Source: an uncultured Pirellulaceae bacterium (lineage in GTDB: Bacteria > Planctomycetota > Planctomycetia > Pirellulales > Pirellulaceae). Taken from it: 38,227 bases of DNA. Positions 15,860 to 23,527 of the stretch are shown piece after piece. Below the pieces are notes generated by a model. That model saw nothing but the letters and a program-made list of their open reading frames with translations, was not told where the DNA came from and searched no databases. The DNA lies in assembly GCA_937929805.1 (NCBI GenBank), contig CALFUT010000054.1:1-38227 (forward strand). The letters run 5' to 3'. Numbering within the stretch: position 1 is the stretch's first letter; every line of letters begins with the position of its first letter. Position numbers and translations under genes: made by a program.

Positions 15860-17865
15860 ACTTTCTCGACTTCAGCACAATTCCTTGGTATCAGTGGCTG
15901 ATTTTGGCTGTCGTGCCACCGTTGATTTTTCTGCTGTACTTTTTGAAACTGCGACGGTCGCCGTTGCAGGTTCCCAGTACCTTTTTGTGGACTCGAACGA
16001 TCGAGGACATGCATGTGAACAGCCTCTGGCAGCGGCTGAGGAATAACCTGTTGCTGCTGTTGCAATTGCTTGCTGTCTTGCTGCTGTTGCTGTCGTGTCT
16101 GCGTCCGGGTTGTCGCAGTGAAGAATTGGCCGGCGATCGATTCGTTTTTGTGGTGGATCAGTCGGCCAGCATGTCAGCCAAGGATACTCCGTCGAAGGGT
16201 AGTCGATTGGACGAAGCAAAACGGCTTGTGAAGGAGACGATCGACCGCATGAGTGGCAGCGATGCCGCGATGTTGATTAGTTTCTCGGATCGAGCGATTG
16301 TGCAACAGTCGTACACCACCAATCGTTCGTTGCTCAAAAGAAAAGTGGATCAGATTCAGCAGACCGAACGATCGAGCGATATCTCCGAAGCGTTGACCGC
16401 GGCGTCCGGGTTGGCGAATCCGGGGCGAACGAGTGACCGAGAAAGTCAGATTGATATGCAGGTCGCAGAAGGCCGAGATGCCGTTTTGCAGATTTATAGT
16501 GATGGCGGAGTGAAAGAGGTGCCCCGTTTTTCCTTTGGGAAATTGACGGCCCAGTATTTTCCGATTGGATCTTTTGAGGTGCCGCCCAACGTTGGAATTA
16601 CGGCATTTTCGTTGAACAACCAGTTGGAAAGCGATGGGCAGATCGAAGCTTTCACTCGATTGCAAAATTCTGGCATGGAGGACGCGGAAGTCGATCTCTC
16701 GCTGTTTGTCGATGACGAACTGTTTGATGCTCGGGCAGGAGTGAAAGTGGCGGGGCTCAGTTCGACCAGTATCAGTTTCGATTTGTCTGGCTTTGCCGGG
16801 CGAGTCGATCAGGCGATCCCGATTCGCGTCCAGATCGATTCCGCAGATGTTTACGCGTTCGATAACGTGGCTCATTGCGTGCTCAATCCGCCTCGGCTTT
16901 CGAATGTTTTGATCGTTAGCGAAGATCAGAAGTACTTAGAACTTGCGGCTCGAACGGACCGAGTCAAAAAGTTGGCCAACGTTCAATTTGAGTCCCCCGA
17001 TTTTTTGAAGAACCCTGACTACGAAAAGCAAACGACGCTCGGCTTCTTTGACCTGATCGTGTTTGATCAATGTGCCCCAGAGAAAATGCCTCCGTGCAAC
17101 GCGGTTTTCTGGGGCTCGTTGCCGATGGACGAACGATGGTCGAAGACCGGTCAATCGAGCGTGACGCCGATCGTGGACGTGAACAACGCTCATCCGCTAA
17201 TGCAAGCGGTGCAAATGACGACCGTGAACGTGCTGGCCAGTGACATGATCGAGGGTCCAACGGGTAGCGTGTCGCTGGTCGACTCGATTGAAGGTTCGGT
17301 GATGACACTTGCCCCTCGCAGTGGGTTCCTTGATCTGGTCATCGGGTTTCCATTGATTCAGTATGACGAATCGGGTGACGCCAGCGTGAATACCGATTGG
17401 CCTCGGAAACTTGGATTCCCGATCTTCATGCAAAACCTGTTTGTCACTCTTGGAGGTCAATCGCAGTTTGGTCAATCGTTCAATCGCAAACCGGGGCAGT
17501 TGATGAATTTTCGTTCTCGACTGCCATATCCAAAAGTTAGTGTGACAACGCCGACTGGTAAAACAGAAACGGTATCCGCTCGTGCTGACAACTCATTCGT
17601 GTTCGTTGATACGGAGGCCTCCGGGGTTTACGAAATCCGTCCTCAGGGAGAGCAAGAGATCGATCAGTTAGTTGCCGTGAACCTACTTGACCGGCGAGAA
17701 AGCGATCTGGCGGTCGCTGAGAAGATGGAGTTGGGCTACGTTGAGATTGAAGGGACTCGAGCACGCGTTCCCGCGAGGCGTGAGTACTGGCCTTGGCTGG
17801 TATGCCTTGCGATTGTCGTGTTGATGATCGAGTGGCTGATTTACAACCGCCGCGTACTGATCTAA
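15856..17865 (+). CDS. BatA-like VWA-domain membrane protein
   Basis: This 669-aa protein has an N-terminal membrane helix (about 13-31) followed by KLRRSPLQVPSTFLW, matching the BatA/aerotolerance-regulator N-terminal domain, a second helix (about 64-82), and a VWA domain with metal motif DQSAS (Asp101, Ser103, Ser105). The long periplasmic part ends in a membrane helix (WPWLVCLAIVVLMIEWLIY, about 641-659) and a basic tail. No ATG fits the conserved N terminus; the start is the TTG at 15856, which overlaps the DUF58 stop as TTGA. It is the last gene of the moxR operon. A role as the envelope partner remodelled by MoxR is inferred from family context. Confidence 0.92.
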   Translation: MNFLDFSTIPWYQWLILAVVPPLIFLLYFLKLRRSPLQVPSTFLWTRTIEDMHVNSLWQRLRNNLLLLLQLLAVLLLLLSCLRPGCRSEELAGDRFVFVVDQSASMSAKDTPSKGSRLDEAKRLVKETIDRMSGSDAAMLISFSDRAIVQQSYTTNRSLLKRKVDQIQQTERSSDISEALTAASGLANPGRTSDRESQIDMQVAEGRDAVLQIYSDGGVKEVPRFSFGKLTAQYFPIGSFEVPPNVGITAFSLNNQLESDGQIEAFTRLQNSGMEDAEVDLSLFVDDELFDARAGVKVAGLSSTSISFDLSGFAGRVDQAIPIRVQIDSADVYAFDNVAHCVLNPPRLSNVLIVSEDQKYLELAARTDRVKKLANVQFESPDFLKNPDYEKQTTLGFFDLIVFDQCAPEKMPPCNAVFWGSLPMDERWSKTGQSSVTPIVDVNNAHPLMQAVQMTTVNVLASDMIEGPTGSVSLVDSIEGSVMTLAPRSGFLDLVIGFPLIQYDESGDASVNTDWPRKLGFPIFMQNLFVTLGGQSQFGQSFNRKPGQLMNFRSRLPYPKVSVTTPTGKTETVSARADNSFVFVDTEASGVYEIRPQGEQEIDQLVAVNLLDRRESDLAVAEKMELGYVEIEGTRARVPARREYWPWLVCLAIVVLMIEWLIYNRRVLI

Positions 17866-17936
17866 GAGAGGTCGGCTGGGGCGAGCGACCTAACGCGGAT
17901 ATTTCGTAGGCCGGTAACAAGGTCTCGAAAACACTG

Positions 17937-18002
17937 CCCAAACTGTGCTCAAACTGTGCTCAAACTGTGCCCAAACTGTGCCCAAACTGTGCTCAAACTG
18001 TG
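17937..18002. repeat. 11-bp tandem repeat, six copies
   Basis: Six head-to-tail copies of CYCAAACTGTG occupy 17937-18002, varying only at the second base (C or T), and a degenerate partial copy follows. The array lies 72 bp after the stop of the BatA-like gene. Unlike a CRISPR array it has no spacers. Confidence 0.97.
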
Positions 18003-18084
18003 CAAACTCAAAATGCTTGAAAACAGCCTGTGATTCGACGCTACCTCGGAATAGAGACCGAAGTTCCGGCAGAACAAGCGTTTG

Positions 18085-18128
18085 CGTGTTAGGGTCTACA
18101 TCTTGGGTGAAATATCGGACCTAACACG
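18085..18128. repeat. Inverted repeat with 26-nt loop
   Basis: CGTGTTAGG at 18085-18093 pairs with CCTAACACG at 18120-18128. The stem is 9 bp with a 26-nt loop and no T tract, so it is not a clear intrinsic terminator. It could be a REP-like sequence or a binding site. Confidence 0.55.
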
Positions 18129-18142
18129 TCAGTCCAGCGCAT

Positions 18143-18173
18143 AAAAAAAGCACGGAGTCAGAACACTCCGTGC
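18143..18173 (-). terminator. Intrinsic terminator of the 18210-19103 gene
   Basis: Read on the minus strand, a perfect 9-bp stem (GCACGGAGT at 18150-18158 paired with ACTCCGTGC at 18165-18173) with a 6-nt loop is followed by a run of seven T. It lies about 37 bp after the stop of the PEP-CTERM gene. Confidence 0.9.
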
Positions 18174-18209
18174 CTTCGTTCGTTACCGCAGACGTTGGTC
18201 TGAATTTCG

Positions 18210-19103
18210 TTAAGATCGGCGTCGCCGTGCCGCCAATCCAATCAAGGCAAGCAGCATTCCCGATGCGGTTCCCGGCTCAGGAATGGCTGGCGTCGGTACC
18301 ACTGCTTGGAAAGCTACATTCGTACGCGTGTAGCGTTGATCGATCCCGTTCACATCTCCGTTGGTCGTTTGGTTACTGCGGTCAGAAAATGAGAACTCAT
18401 AGGTTCCAACAATATCCTGCAGCGTTAAGGCGTTCCCTGCACCATCGGTACCAAAGGCCGAAAGCAGACTGACCTGCCCGTTGTTAGCACCGGTTGCGGC
18501 GTAAACTGGAATTCCTGTGCCTGCCGAGTTCAATACTGGCACCACGTCACCATCCGGCGTATTTGTAGCCACGTCGAACAATGAATCGCCACCGTCTTGA
18601 AATCGGTAAGATCCAGAGAAGTTCGAGGTGGCTCCGATGCCATCAATGTTTTGGTTATCAACGATGCCATTTGCCCCAGTGTCGGAACCACCGTCCGTGA
18701 TACCGACTCGTTCAAACAAAGTCGCTGCACGAGTGATGCCGGCGTTTGCCCCAGTGCCGGCATAATCCACTCGAACCGTCAAATCACTTGCGTGGCTGTG
18801 AGTCAATCCTTCAATGGTGAAAAAGACATCGACGATGTTCCCGCCATTGTCAATCGCATCAACATCGCTATCAGTAATCGTGACCGTGCTGAAGATGGTG
18901 TTTTGAAGGTTGGTCAGGTTCGGATCGAAATCTGGAATCGCGACCGTCGAACCGATAGGATTTCCAAATTCGTTATTAGTTGGATCGCCGTTGGAATCGT
19001 CACTGTTTGTAGCGATAAATCCAGATTGAGCGTTCGTGTGACCTGAAATTGCAACGGTCAGTAGAATCATCGCAGCGACAGAGAGTGCGTTTTGTCTAAT
19101 CAT
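18210..19103 (-). CDS. PEP-CTERM secreted protein with P-domain-like fold, copy A
   Basis: This 297-aa protein has a signal peptide (about 8-25, ending NAQ) and a C-terminal sorting signal PAIPEPGTASGMLLALIGLAARRRR-type: PEP motif, hydrophobic helix and Arg cluster. Such signals are processed by exosortase in the envelope; no exosortase is encoded here. The middle contains DVFFTIEGLTHSHASDLTV with downstream ATLFERVG, which resembles the beta-rich proprotein-convertase P domain. The frame is open to a TTG at 19112, but the ATG at 19103 aligns with the paralogue start and is preceded by GGAG and GAGGATTGG. It is paralogous to the gene at 19639-20523 across nearly the whole length. Function is unknown, probably extracellular structural or adhesive. 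Confidence 0.9.
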   Translation of the reverse strand: MIRQNALSVAAMILLTVAISGHTNAQSGFIATNSDDSNGDPTNNEFGNPIGSTVAIPDFDPNLTNLQNTIFSTVTITDSDVDAIDNGGNIVDVFFTIEGLTHSHASDLTVRVDYAGTGANAGITRAATLFERVGITDGGSDTGANGIVDNQNIDGIGATSNFSGSYRFQDGGDSLFDVATNTPDGDVVPVLNSAGTGIPVYAATGANNGQVSLLSAFGTDGAGNALTLQDIVGTYEFSFSDRSNQTTNGDVNGIDQRYTRTNVAFQAVVPTPAIPEPGTASGMLLALIGLAARRRRS

Positions 19104-19638
19104 TAGCTCCAATCCTCATTCAAAAAGGCCAAGGCAGGTGGCTCGCTGTAGGAGACGAGCGTCCACGGCAGGTAAAGGGGCTTGCTGTATAGCTTCCCGA
19201 GGCCGCCCATCTTAACGTGCTGCTCGAGGTTGGACAATCCACCGAACAAGTACTACACCAAGGATTGATTTTGGAGCAGGCTTTTTTATTGCAAGCTTCG
19301 TTCTGGCCTCATTTTCGTCAAGAATTCGACATAACACCCTCAACTTCAACCCCGCTTTGATTGAATGAATCGCTTGAGCGTTAATCAGGTTTCTAGGCCA
19401 GTGGCAGCGCCTGATCGGCTCGAGTTCAAAGACTAAATCAATGCGGCAAGCAGGACGCAGCTTCCCTACCCTATTTGGTTCCGAAGCTTGTCCTTATTCG
19501 GTGGCTCCGAAAGCAGTCGCAAACACAAGCCAATCGCAAACCGGACAAGCGCATGCAAAAAGCACGGAGAGAAATGTTCTCCGTGCTTTTGTGTTTGTCT
19601 ATCACGCGAAACGCTAAGCGAATGCTATGCGGATCCAA
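19104..19638. other. Intergenic region between the tandem PEP-CTERM genes
   Basis: About 535 bp hold the promoter of copy A and the terminator of copy B (19558-19590). No gene with protein character was found; the short plus-strand frame at 19488-19721 runs across the terminator and into copy B. Confidence 0.5.
19558..19590. terminator. Intrinsic terminator of the 19639-20523 gene
   Basis: A perfect 13-bp stem, AAAAGCACGGAGA (19558-19570) with TCTCCGTGCTTTT (19578-19590), and a 7-nt loop. The A and T tails on both sides would allow termination on either strand. The core GCACGGAG is shared with the terminator of copy A, so the duplication appears to have included the terminator. Confidence 0.9.
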
Positions 19639-20523
19639 TTAGGCTCGACGACGTCGTGCCGCAAGACCAATCAGACCTAGCAGCATTGCCGAAGCTGTTC
19701 CGGGCTCAGGAATTGCAGTAGTTGCCGCAGTCTGAAACGCGACATTGGTTCGTGTGAAGCTCTGTTGAATCCCATTTACAGCACCGTTGGTGGTCTGGTT
19801 GCTGCGATCAGAGATTGCAAAGGTGTACTCACCGATGATGTCGACCAGCTGCAGTGCGTTGCCGTTACCGTCAGTGGCAAAGGCTGAAAACAAGCCGACT
19901 TGTTGGTCAGTTGCACCTGTCGCTTGATAAATCGGAACGCCTGTGATTGGGTTCAAGACTGGAACAACGGCATTATCGCCTGTGCTTGTTGCGGCTTGGG
20001 CGAACAGCTGTGTACCTCTATCTGCAAATCGGTAACTCCCATTCAAGTTCGCGTTGGATCCAAAACCATCACCATTCTGGTTGTCAACAAAACCGTTGGC
20101 GCCGTTGCCGGAACCACCGTCGAGGATACCAACTCGCTCGAACAAGGTAGCCGTTCGTGTTGCGCTAGAGGCACCTTCGGGTGTGTAGGCCACACTGACA
20201 GTCAAGTCACTTGCGTGACTGTGAGTCAATCCCTCAATTGTGAAAAAGACATCCACGATGTCTTGGCCGTTGTCGTTAACGGCATCTAAGTCATCTTGAG
20301 TGATGGTGACGGTACTGAAAGTAGTGTTTGCGATGTTAACTGCTGGAGCGATGCCGCCCGCCAAGCTTGGGTCAAAGTCCGGAATTGGGTTTACGGCGAA
20401 CGAGCCACTGTTTGCGGGGAGAAATGTCCCGGGCGTCGTAACTTGAGCAATCGCGGAACTTGTCAACGCCACGGATAGCAAAAGCATCGCACCGTAAACG
20501 AACACTCGTTGTCTTATTATCAT
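19639..20523 (-). CDS. PEP-CTERM secreted protein with P-domain-like fold, copy B
   Basis: This 294-aa protein is a paralogue of copy A. It shares IPDFDP, FSTVTIT, DVFFTIEGLTHSHASDLTV, ATLFERVG, VDNQN, GSYRF and DRSNQTTNG, and ends in the same AIPEPGTASAMLLGLIGLAARRRR-type sorting signal. A signal peptide (about 5-26, AIAQ) is visible. The open frame extends to 20661, but the ATG at 20523 is preceded by AAAGGA with 7-nt spacing and starts the signal peptide, so 20523 is the chosen start. Each copy has its own terminator, so they are separate transcription units. Surface localisation is inferred from the sorting signal. Confidence 0.92.
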   Translation of the reverse strand: MIIRQRVFVYGAMLLLSVALTSSAIAQVTTPGTFLPANSGSFAVNPIPDFDPSLAGGIAPAVNIANTTFSTVTITQDDLDAVNDNGQDIVDVFFTIEGLTHSHASDLTVSVAYTPEGASSATRTATLFERVGILDGGSGNGANGFVDNQNGDGFGSNANLNGSYRFADRGTQLFAQAATSTGDNAVVPVLNPITGVPIYQATGATDQQVGLFSAFATDGNGNALQLVDIIGEYTFAISDRSNQTTNGAVNGIQQSFTRTNVAFQTAATTAIPEPGTASAMLLGLIGLAARRRRA

Positions 20524-20849
20524 TGTCAATCCTTTAAGTAAAACGGCTGCTGTAAGCTGCTCGTGTGGTCGAGCGAACAGATCAGAAAGCGAGAAGCGAT
20601 ATAGGTAAGATTTTCTGATGCGCAAATTACCACGTCGGCCAAAGCTAGGCAATCCGTACATTCAAAATTTTCTGAACCGGTTACACGGGCGACAGCGTCT
20701 TCCCAATCTGCAAAGTTTATCGAGTTTTCAAGCGTGCCCCCACAGTAAAAATTTGGAAGAGTCAAATCTCGGCGATGTTTTAATTGATTCGATGAATTGA
20801 ATTTACTCGATTGCCGATTTTTCGTTGTGATTTCCGACGTTTCAAGCAG
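20524..20849. other. Intergenic region upstream of PEP-CTERM copy B
   Basis: This 326-bp stretch lies between the ketosynthase-like gene and copy B on the same strand and should contain the end of the first transcript and the promoter of the second. Short frames on both strands have no protein character. A ribosome-binding site AAAGGA lies just before 20523. Confidence 0.45.
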
Positions 20850-22112
20850 CTATTTCGCAACAACCAACGATGTAAACTGGCCCATGGAGGAAATGGAAGA
20901 CTTCACTACATACTGCTTGTTACAGTCGAGGTTGGTTGAGCTTGGGAGGACTGCGCAGTTTGGGTCGAGTTCGTTGAAGTTCAATGTAGCGGGGATCGTT
21001 TTGTTTTGCATGCTCAAGATGCCCGCGATGAGCTCGACCAGCGAGGTTCCCGGCCCCAAATTTCCAAAGTTCCCTTTGTTAGCCGAGACGATGCACTCAC
21101 CAAACACTGCGTTCAACGCTTTGGCTTCGATGGAATCCCCTTCAACGCTTCCCGTGGCATTCGCGTTAACGAACCCTATTTCAGAAGGCTTCAAATTGGC
21201 ACGTTGAATTGACTCGTGAAGGCAGGCCTCGAATGCGGCTCCAAATACATCGCTGCCCACGCTGGCGTAGCCACTTGAATGCCCCAAAATCCGAGCAATC
21301 ACATCAGCGCCTCGCGCTTTCGCGTGTTCTTCACTTTCGATGACGATCGCACCCGCCCCTTCGCCAACAACCATTCCGTCGCGATTGCGATCGAAGGGGC
21401 GGCACGCTGCTTCTGGGTTGTGAATGTTTTTGCTTAGGTTGTCGACACCATGGTACAGCATTGAAGTGAGCGCCATCTGGGATCCGGTACCTCCGACGAT
21501 GGCGACATCGACCGTCCCGCGTTGAATCAGGTTAGCGGCTTCGATCAGCGCGAGCATTGAAGATGCCTCTCCTTGGCAAATACTGTTGCTGGGGCCACGA
21601 GCATCAAGCGCAATTGAAATATGAGAAGCCGCCATATTGGGCAAATACTTCAACATCCATAAGGGTTGGATCTCCCTGATCGCAAGCTCGCCCCATCGGT
21701 CGTGCTGATAGTCCTTGTCAACAGTGCAGCGATGAAACACGTCGGCGACCTCACACGGATCGGCAAAAAACGTTTCTGTTCCCACAACCGTTCCGATGCG
21801 GTTGGGGTCGATGTTTCGATCCTCGCCAGCCTGAATTCCGGCTTGTTCGACCGCCATTGACGCCGCCGCACAAGCGAACTTGATCGGATCGCACATGATC
21901 TTGAGTGCTTTGCGAGGCTTGACGTACTGTTTGGGCTCGAACCCAACAACGGGAGCCGCAATCCGAAACGGTAGTTCGGTATCGGCGAACTGTTCTCTGA
22001 CTCGCACACCACTGACGCCGCCTACGAGCGATTCCCAAAACGGCTCGATCCCGATCCCGATGGGGGAAACGACGCCAAGTCCCGTGATAACTACGTCCGA
22101 ATCGGGTTTCAT
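20850..22112 (-). CDS. Beta-ketoacyl-ACP synthase-fold protein lacking the catalytic triad
   Basis: The 420-aa protein is a full-length thiolase-fold ketosynthase of the FabF/KAS II type: VVITGLGVVSPIG (7-19), GTVVGTETFF, NMAASHISIALDARGPS (159-175), AIVGGTGS (204-211), RPFDRNRDGMVVGEGAGAIVIE (238-259). FabF enzymes condense acyl chains with malonyl-ACP using Cys-His-His. Here the Cys position in GPSNSICQGEASS is Glu182, the first His (NAHGT) is Asn318 in NANAT and the second (GH) is Asn351 in FGNLGPG; Lys346 is kept. The protein is therefore unlikely to condense and resembles chain-length-factor or decarboxylating KSQ subunits, where Cys is Gln. It lies 54 bp after the GNAT-like gene on the same strand. 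Start at the ATG at 22112. Confidence 0.92.
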   Translation of the reverse strand: MKPDSDVVITGLGVVSPIGIGIEPFWESLVGGVSGVRVREQFADTELPFRIAAPVVGFEPKQYVKPRKALKIMCDPIKFACAAASMAVEQAGIQAGEDRNIDPNRIGTVVGTETFFADPCEVADVFHRCTVDKDYQHDRWGELAIREIQPLWMLKYLPNMAASHISIALDARGPSNSICQGEASSMLALIEAANLIQRGTVDVAIVGGTGSQMALTSMLYHGVDNLSKNIHNPEAACRPFDRNRDGMVVGEGAGAIVIESEEHAKARGADVIARILGHSSGYASVGSDVFGAAFEACLHESIQRANLKPSEIGFVNANATGSVEGDSIEAKALNAVFGECIVSANKGNFGNLGPGTSLVELIAGILSMQNKTIPATLNFNELDPNCAVLPSSTNLDCNKQYVVKSSISSMGQFTSLVVAK

Positions 22113-22166
22113 GGGACCTGTGAATGATAGGGGAATGGTGAGTGCAGAGCCGACGGCCAGTCTCGA

Positions 22167-23300
22167 TTATGACGGTTCGTAGTCAAAGATTCGATAGGTC
22201 TTGATCAACTTTGCGCCACCTCGTTCGAGCGTGCCTCGCGAAAGCTTGTTGGACTCAAGCACCCAAGAAAATTCGGCTTCGGTGATCCCCCATTTTCTCA
22301 CCTCGGGCACCAGCCGCTTCATCAGCACAATCCCCAGTCCCCATCGCTGGTACTCGGGGACCACGTTGGTGCTAATCAGGCGAACTTTTTTGATTTTTTT
22401 ACGTCCAAAAAGAATCCGTAGGAAACCAAACGGGAAAAGTTTTCCGTCAATTTTTTTGATGATGGGATTGTAGTCAAGCAAGCCGAAAACGGTCGCAACA
22501 GGTTTGCCCTCAATCTCTGCCATCGTGGTCATCTCCGGCGTGATCAGCATCTTCAGGCCCTTAGCCGATTCGCGAAGTTCGCTTTCGGACATGGGAGTGA
22601 ACCCCCATTGGCCGGGGAGCGAGCGGTTGTAAATTTCCAGAAAGCTATTCACGTCCTGATCGAAATTTTGCTTGCTAATGGGCCTGACTTTTACGTTGAA
22701 ACGTCGTTCGGCTTCATCCGCGATGAAGGCCATTTTCGGATCGAGATTATCCAGTTCCTCCACGACCCCCAGAAAAGCATACAAGTCTTGTGACTTGAAG
22801 AAGCCGTAATCGGTAATCAGGTTGCCGTAATACGGTTTGTTGTAGGTCATCATGAAGGTCGGAGGTTGATCGAACCCATCAACCAGCAGTCCCCACTCAT
22901 AATTCTGAGACGGGTTGGCCGGGCCTCGCATTTTTGTGATGCCTCGTTCTGCCAACCAGTTTCGAGCTGAATCAAACAACGCGTTCGCCGTGGCTTGATC
23001 ATCAACGCACTCGAAAAAGCCGAACATCCCGCGCTGCTCGTCATGGTACTCGTTGTGAGCCCGGTCGACGATCGCAGCAATACGTCCGACAACGACTCCG
23101 TCTTGCTTAGCCAGAAACGTCTGGATCTCTGCGCGATCGTAAAATGGATGAGGGCGATAATTCAACAGCTCGCGAATGTTCATCCGGATTGGCGGGATCC
23201 AGTGTGGGTCTCCACGATAGTGAGTCCACGCGAACTGGATGAAGGCTTTTTGGTCAGCCTTTGTCTGGACGGGCGAAACGGTGACGGATTTAGAATTCAT
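22167..23300 (-). CDS. Large GNAT-like acyl-CoA N-acyltransferase family protein
   Basis: The 377-aa protein belongs to a widespread family of large GNAT-like proteins with DPHWIPPIR, FLAKQDGVVVGRIAAIVD, GMFGFFECVDD, WLAERGITKMRGPANPSQN and PPTFMMTYNKPYYGNL in the N-terminal half. The C-terminal half carries a canonical GNAT acyl-CoA loop, VVPEYQRWGLGIVLM (about 313-327). Members of related families make bacterial ceramides, but I cannot assign this one to that reaction. The frame is open to 23498, but the ATG at 23300 starts the conserved region and gives the expected family length of about 380 aa. No membrane segment is seen. It is likely cotranscribed with the ketosynthase-fold gene. Confidence 0.85.
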   Translation of the reverse strand: MNSKSVTVSPVQTKADQKAFIQFAWTHYRGDPHWIPPIRMNIRELLNYRPHPFYDRAEIQTFLAKQDGVVVGRIAAIVDRAHNEYHDEQRGMFGFFECVDDQATANALFDSARNWLAERGITKMRGPANPSQNYEWGLLVDGFDQPPTFMMTYNKPYYGNLITDYGFFKSQDLYAFLGVVEELDNLDPKMAFIADEAERRFNVKVRPISKQNFDQDVNSFLEIYNRSLPGQWGFTPMSESELRESAKGLKMLITPEMTTMAEIEGKPVATVFGLLDYNPIIKKIDGKLFPFGFLRILFGRKKIKKVRLISTNVVPEYQRWGLGIVLMKRLVPEVRKWGITEAEFSWVLESNKLSRGTLERGGAKLIKTYRIFDYEPS

Positions 23301-23527
23301 GGACTCAATTTTCAGAAGTCGATAGTTTGGATTCGAGAGGTGAATTAACGCCGAGAACTTTTCAGGTTTGGATTCCCAGTCATGGCCACGTCGGTTCGCA
23401 ATGTTATAGTTTATCGTTCCGCTCGGAGAATCGGCAGTGCGGATTGACTTCTTTTGAGTTATCGCAAGCCCCAATGCGACGCAAACATTGATGAACACGG
23501 ATTGATGAACACGGAGTTGACTCTTTC
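23301..23527. promoter_or_regulatory. Divergent promoter region of the GNAT and SDR genes
   Basis: The 227 bp between divergent starts must contain promoters for both units. The only structure seen is the 14-bp duplication at 23487-23514, just before the SDR start. No promoter consensus could be supported. Confidence 0.4.
23487..23514. repeat. 14-bp tandem duplication
   Basis: ATTGATGAACACGG occurs twice back to back at 23487-23500 and 23501-23514, ending 13 bp before the SDR start codon. Confidence 0.9.

Larger units (their letters stand above)
17866..18142. other. Intergenic region with repeats
   Basis: After the VWA operon there is no gene until the convergent PEP-CTERM gene at 18210. 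The stretch holds the 11-bp tandem repeat (17937-18002) and an inverted repeat (18085-18128). No typical terminator with a T tract was seen for the VWA operon. Confidence 0.6.

Noticed and set aside
16174-16875. 233-codon minus-strand frame inside the BatA-like gene
   Set aside because: Antisense to a well-supported gene and without recognisable motifs.
20850-22112. Reading Cys179 as the ketosynthase nucleophile
   Set aside because: The surrounding GPS and ASS motifs place the nucleophile three positions later at Glu182, and the two His positions are also replaced, so Cys179 does not restore a catalytic site.
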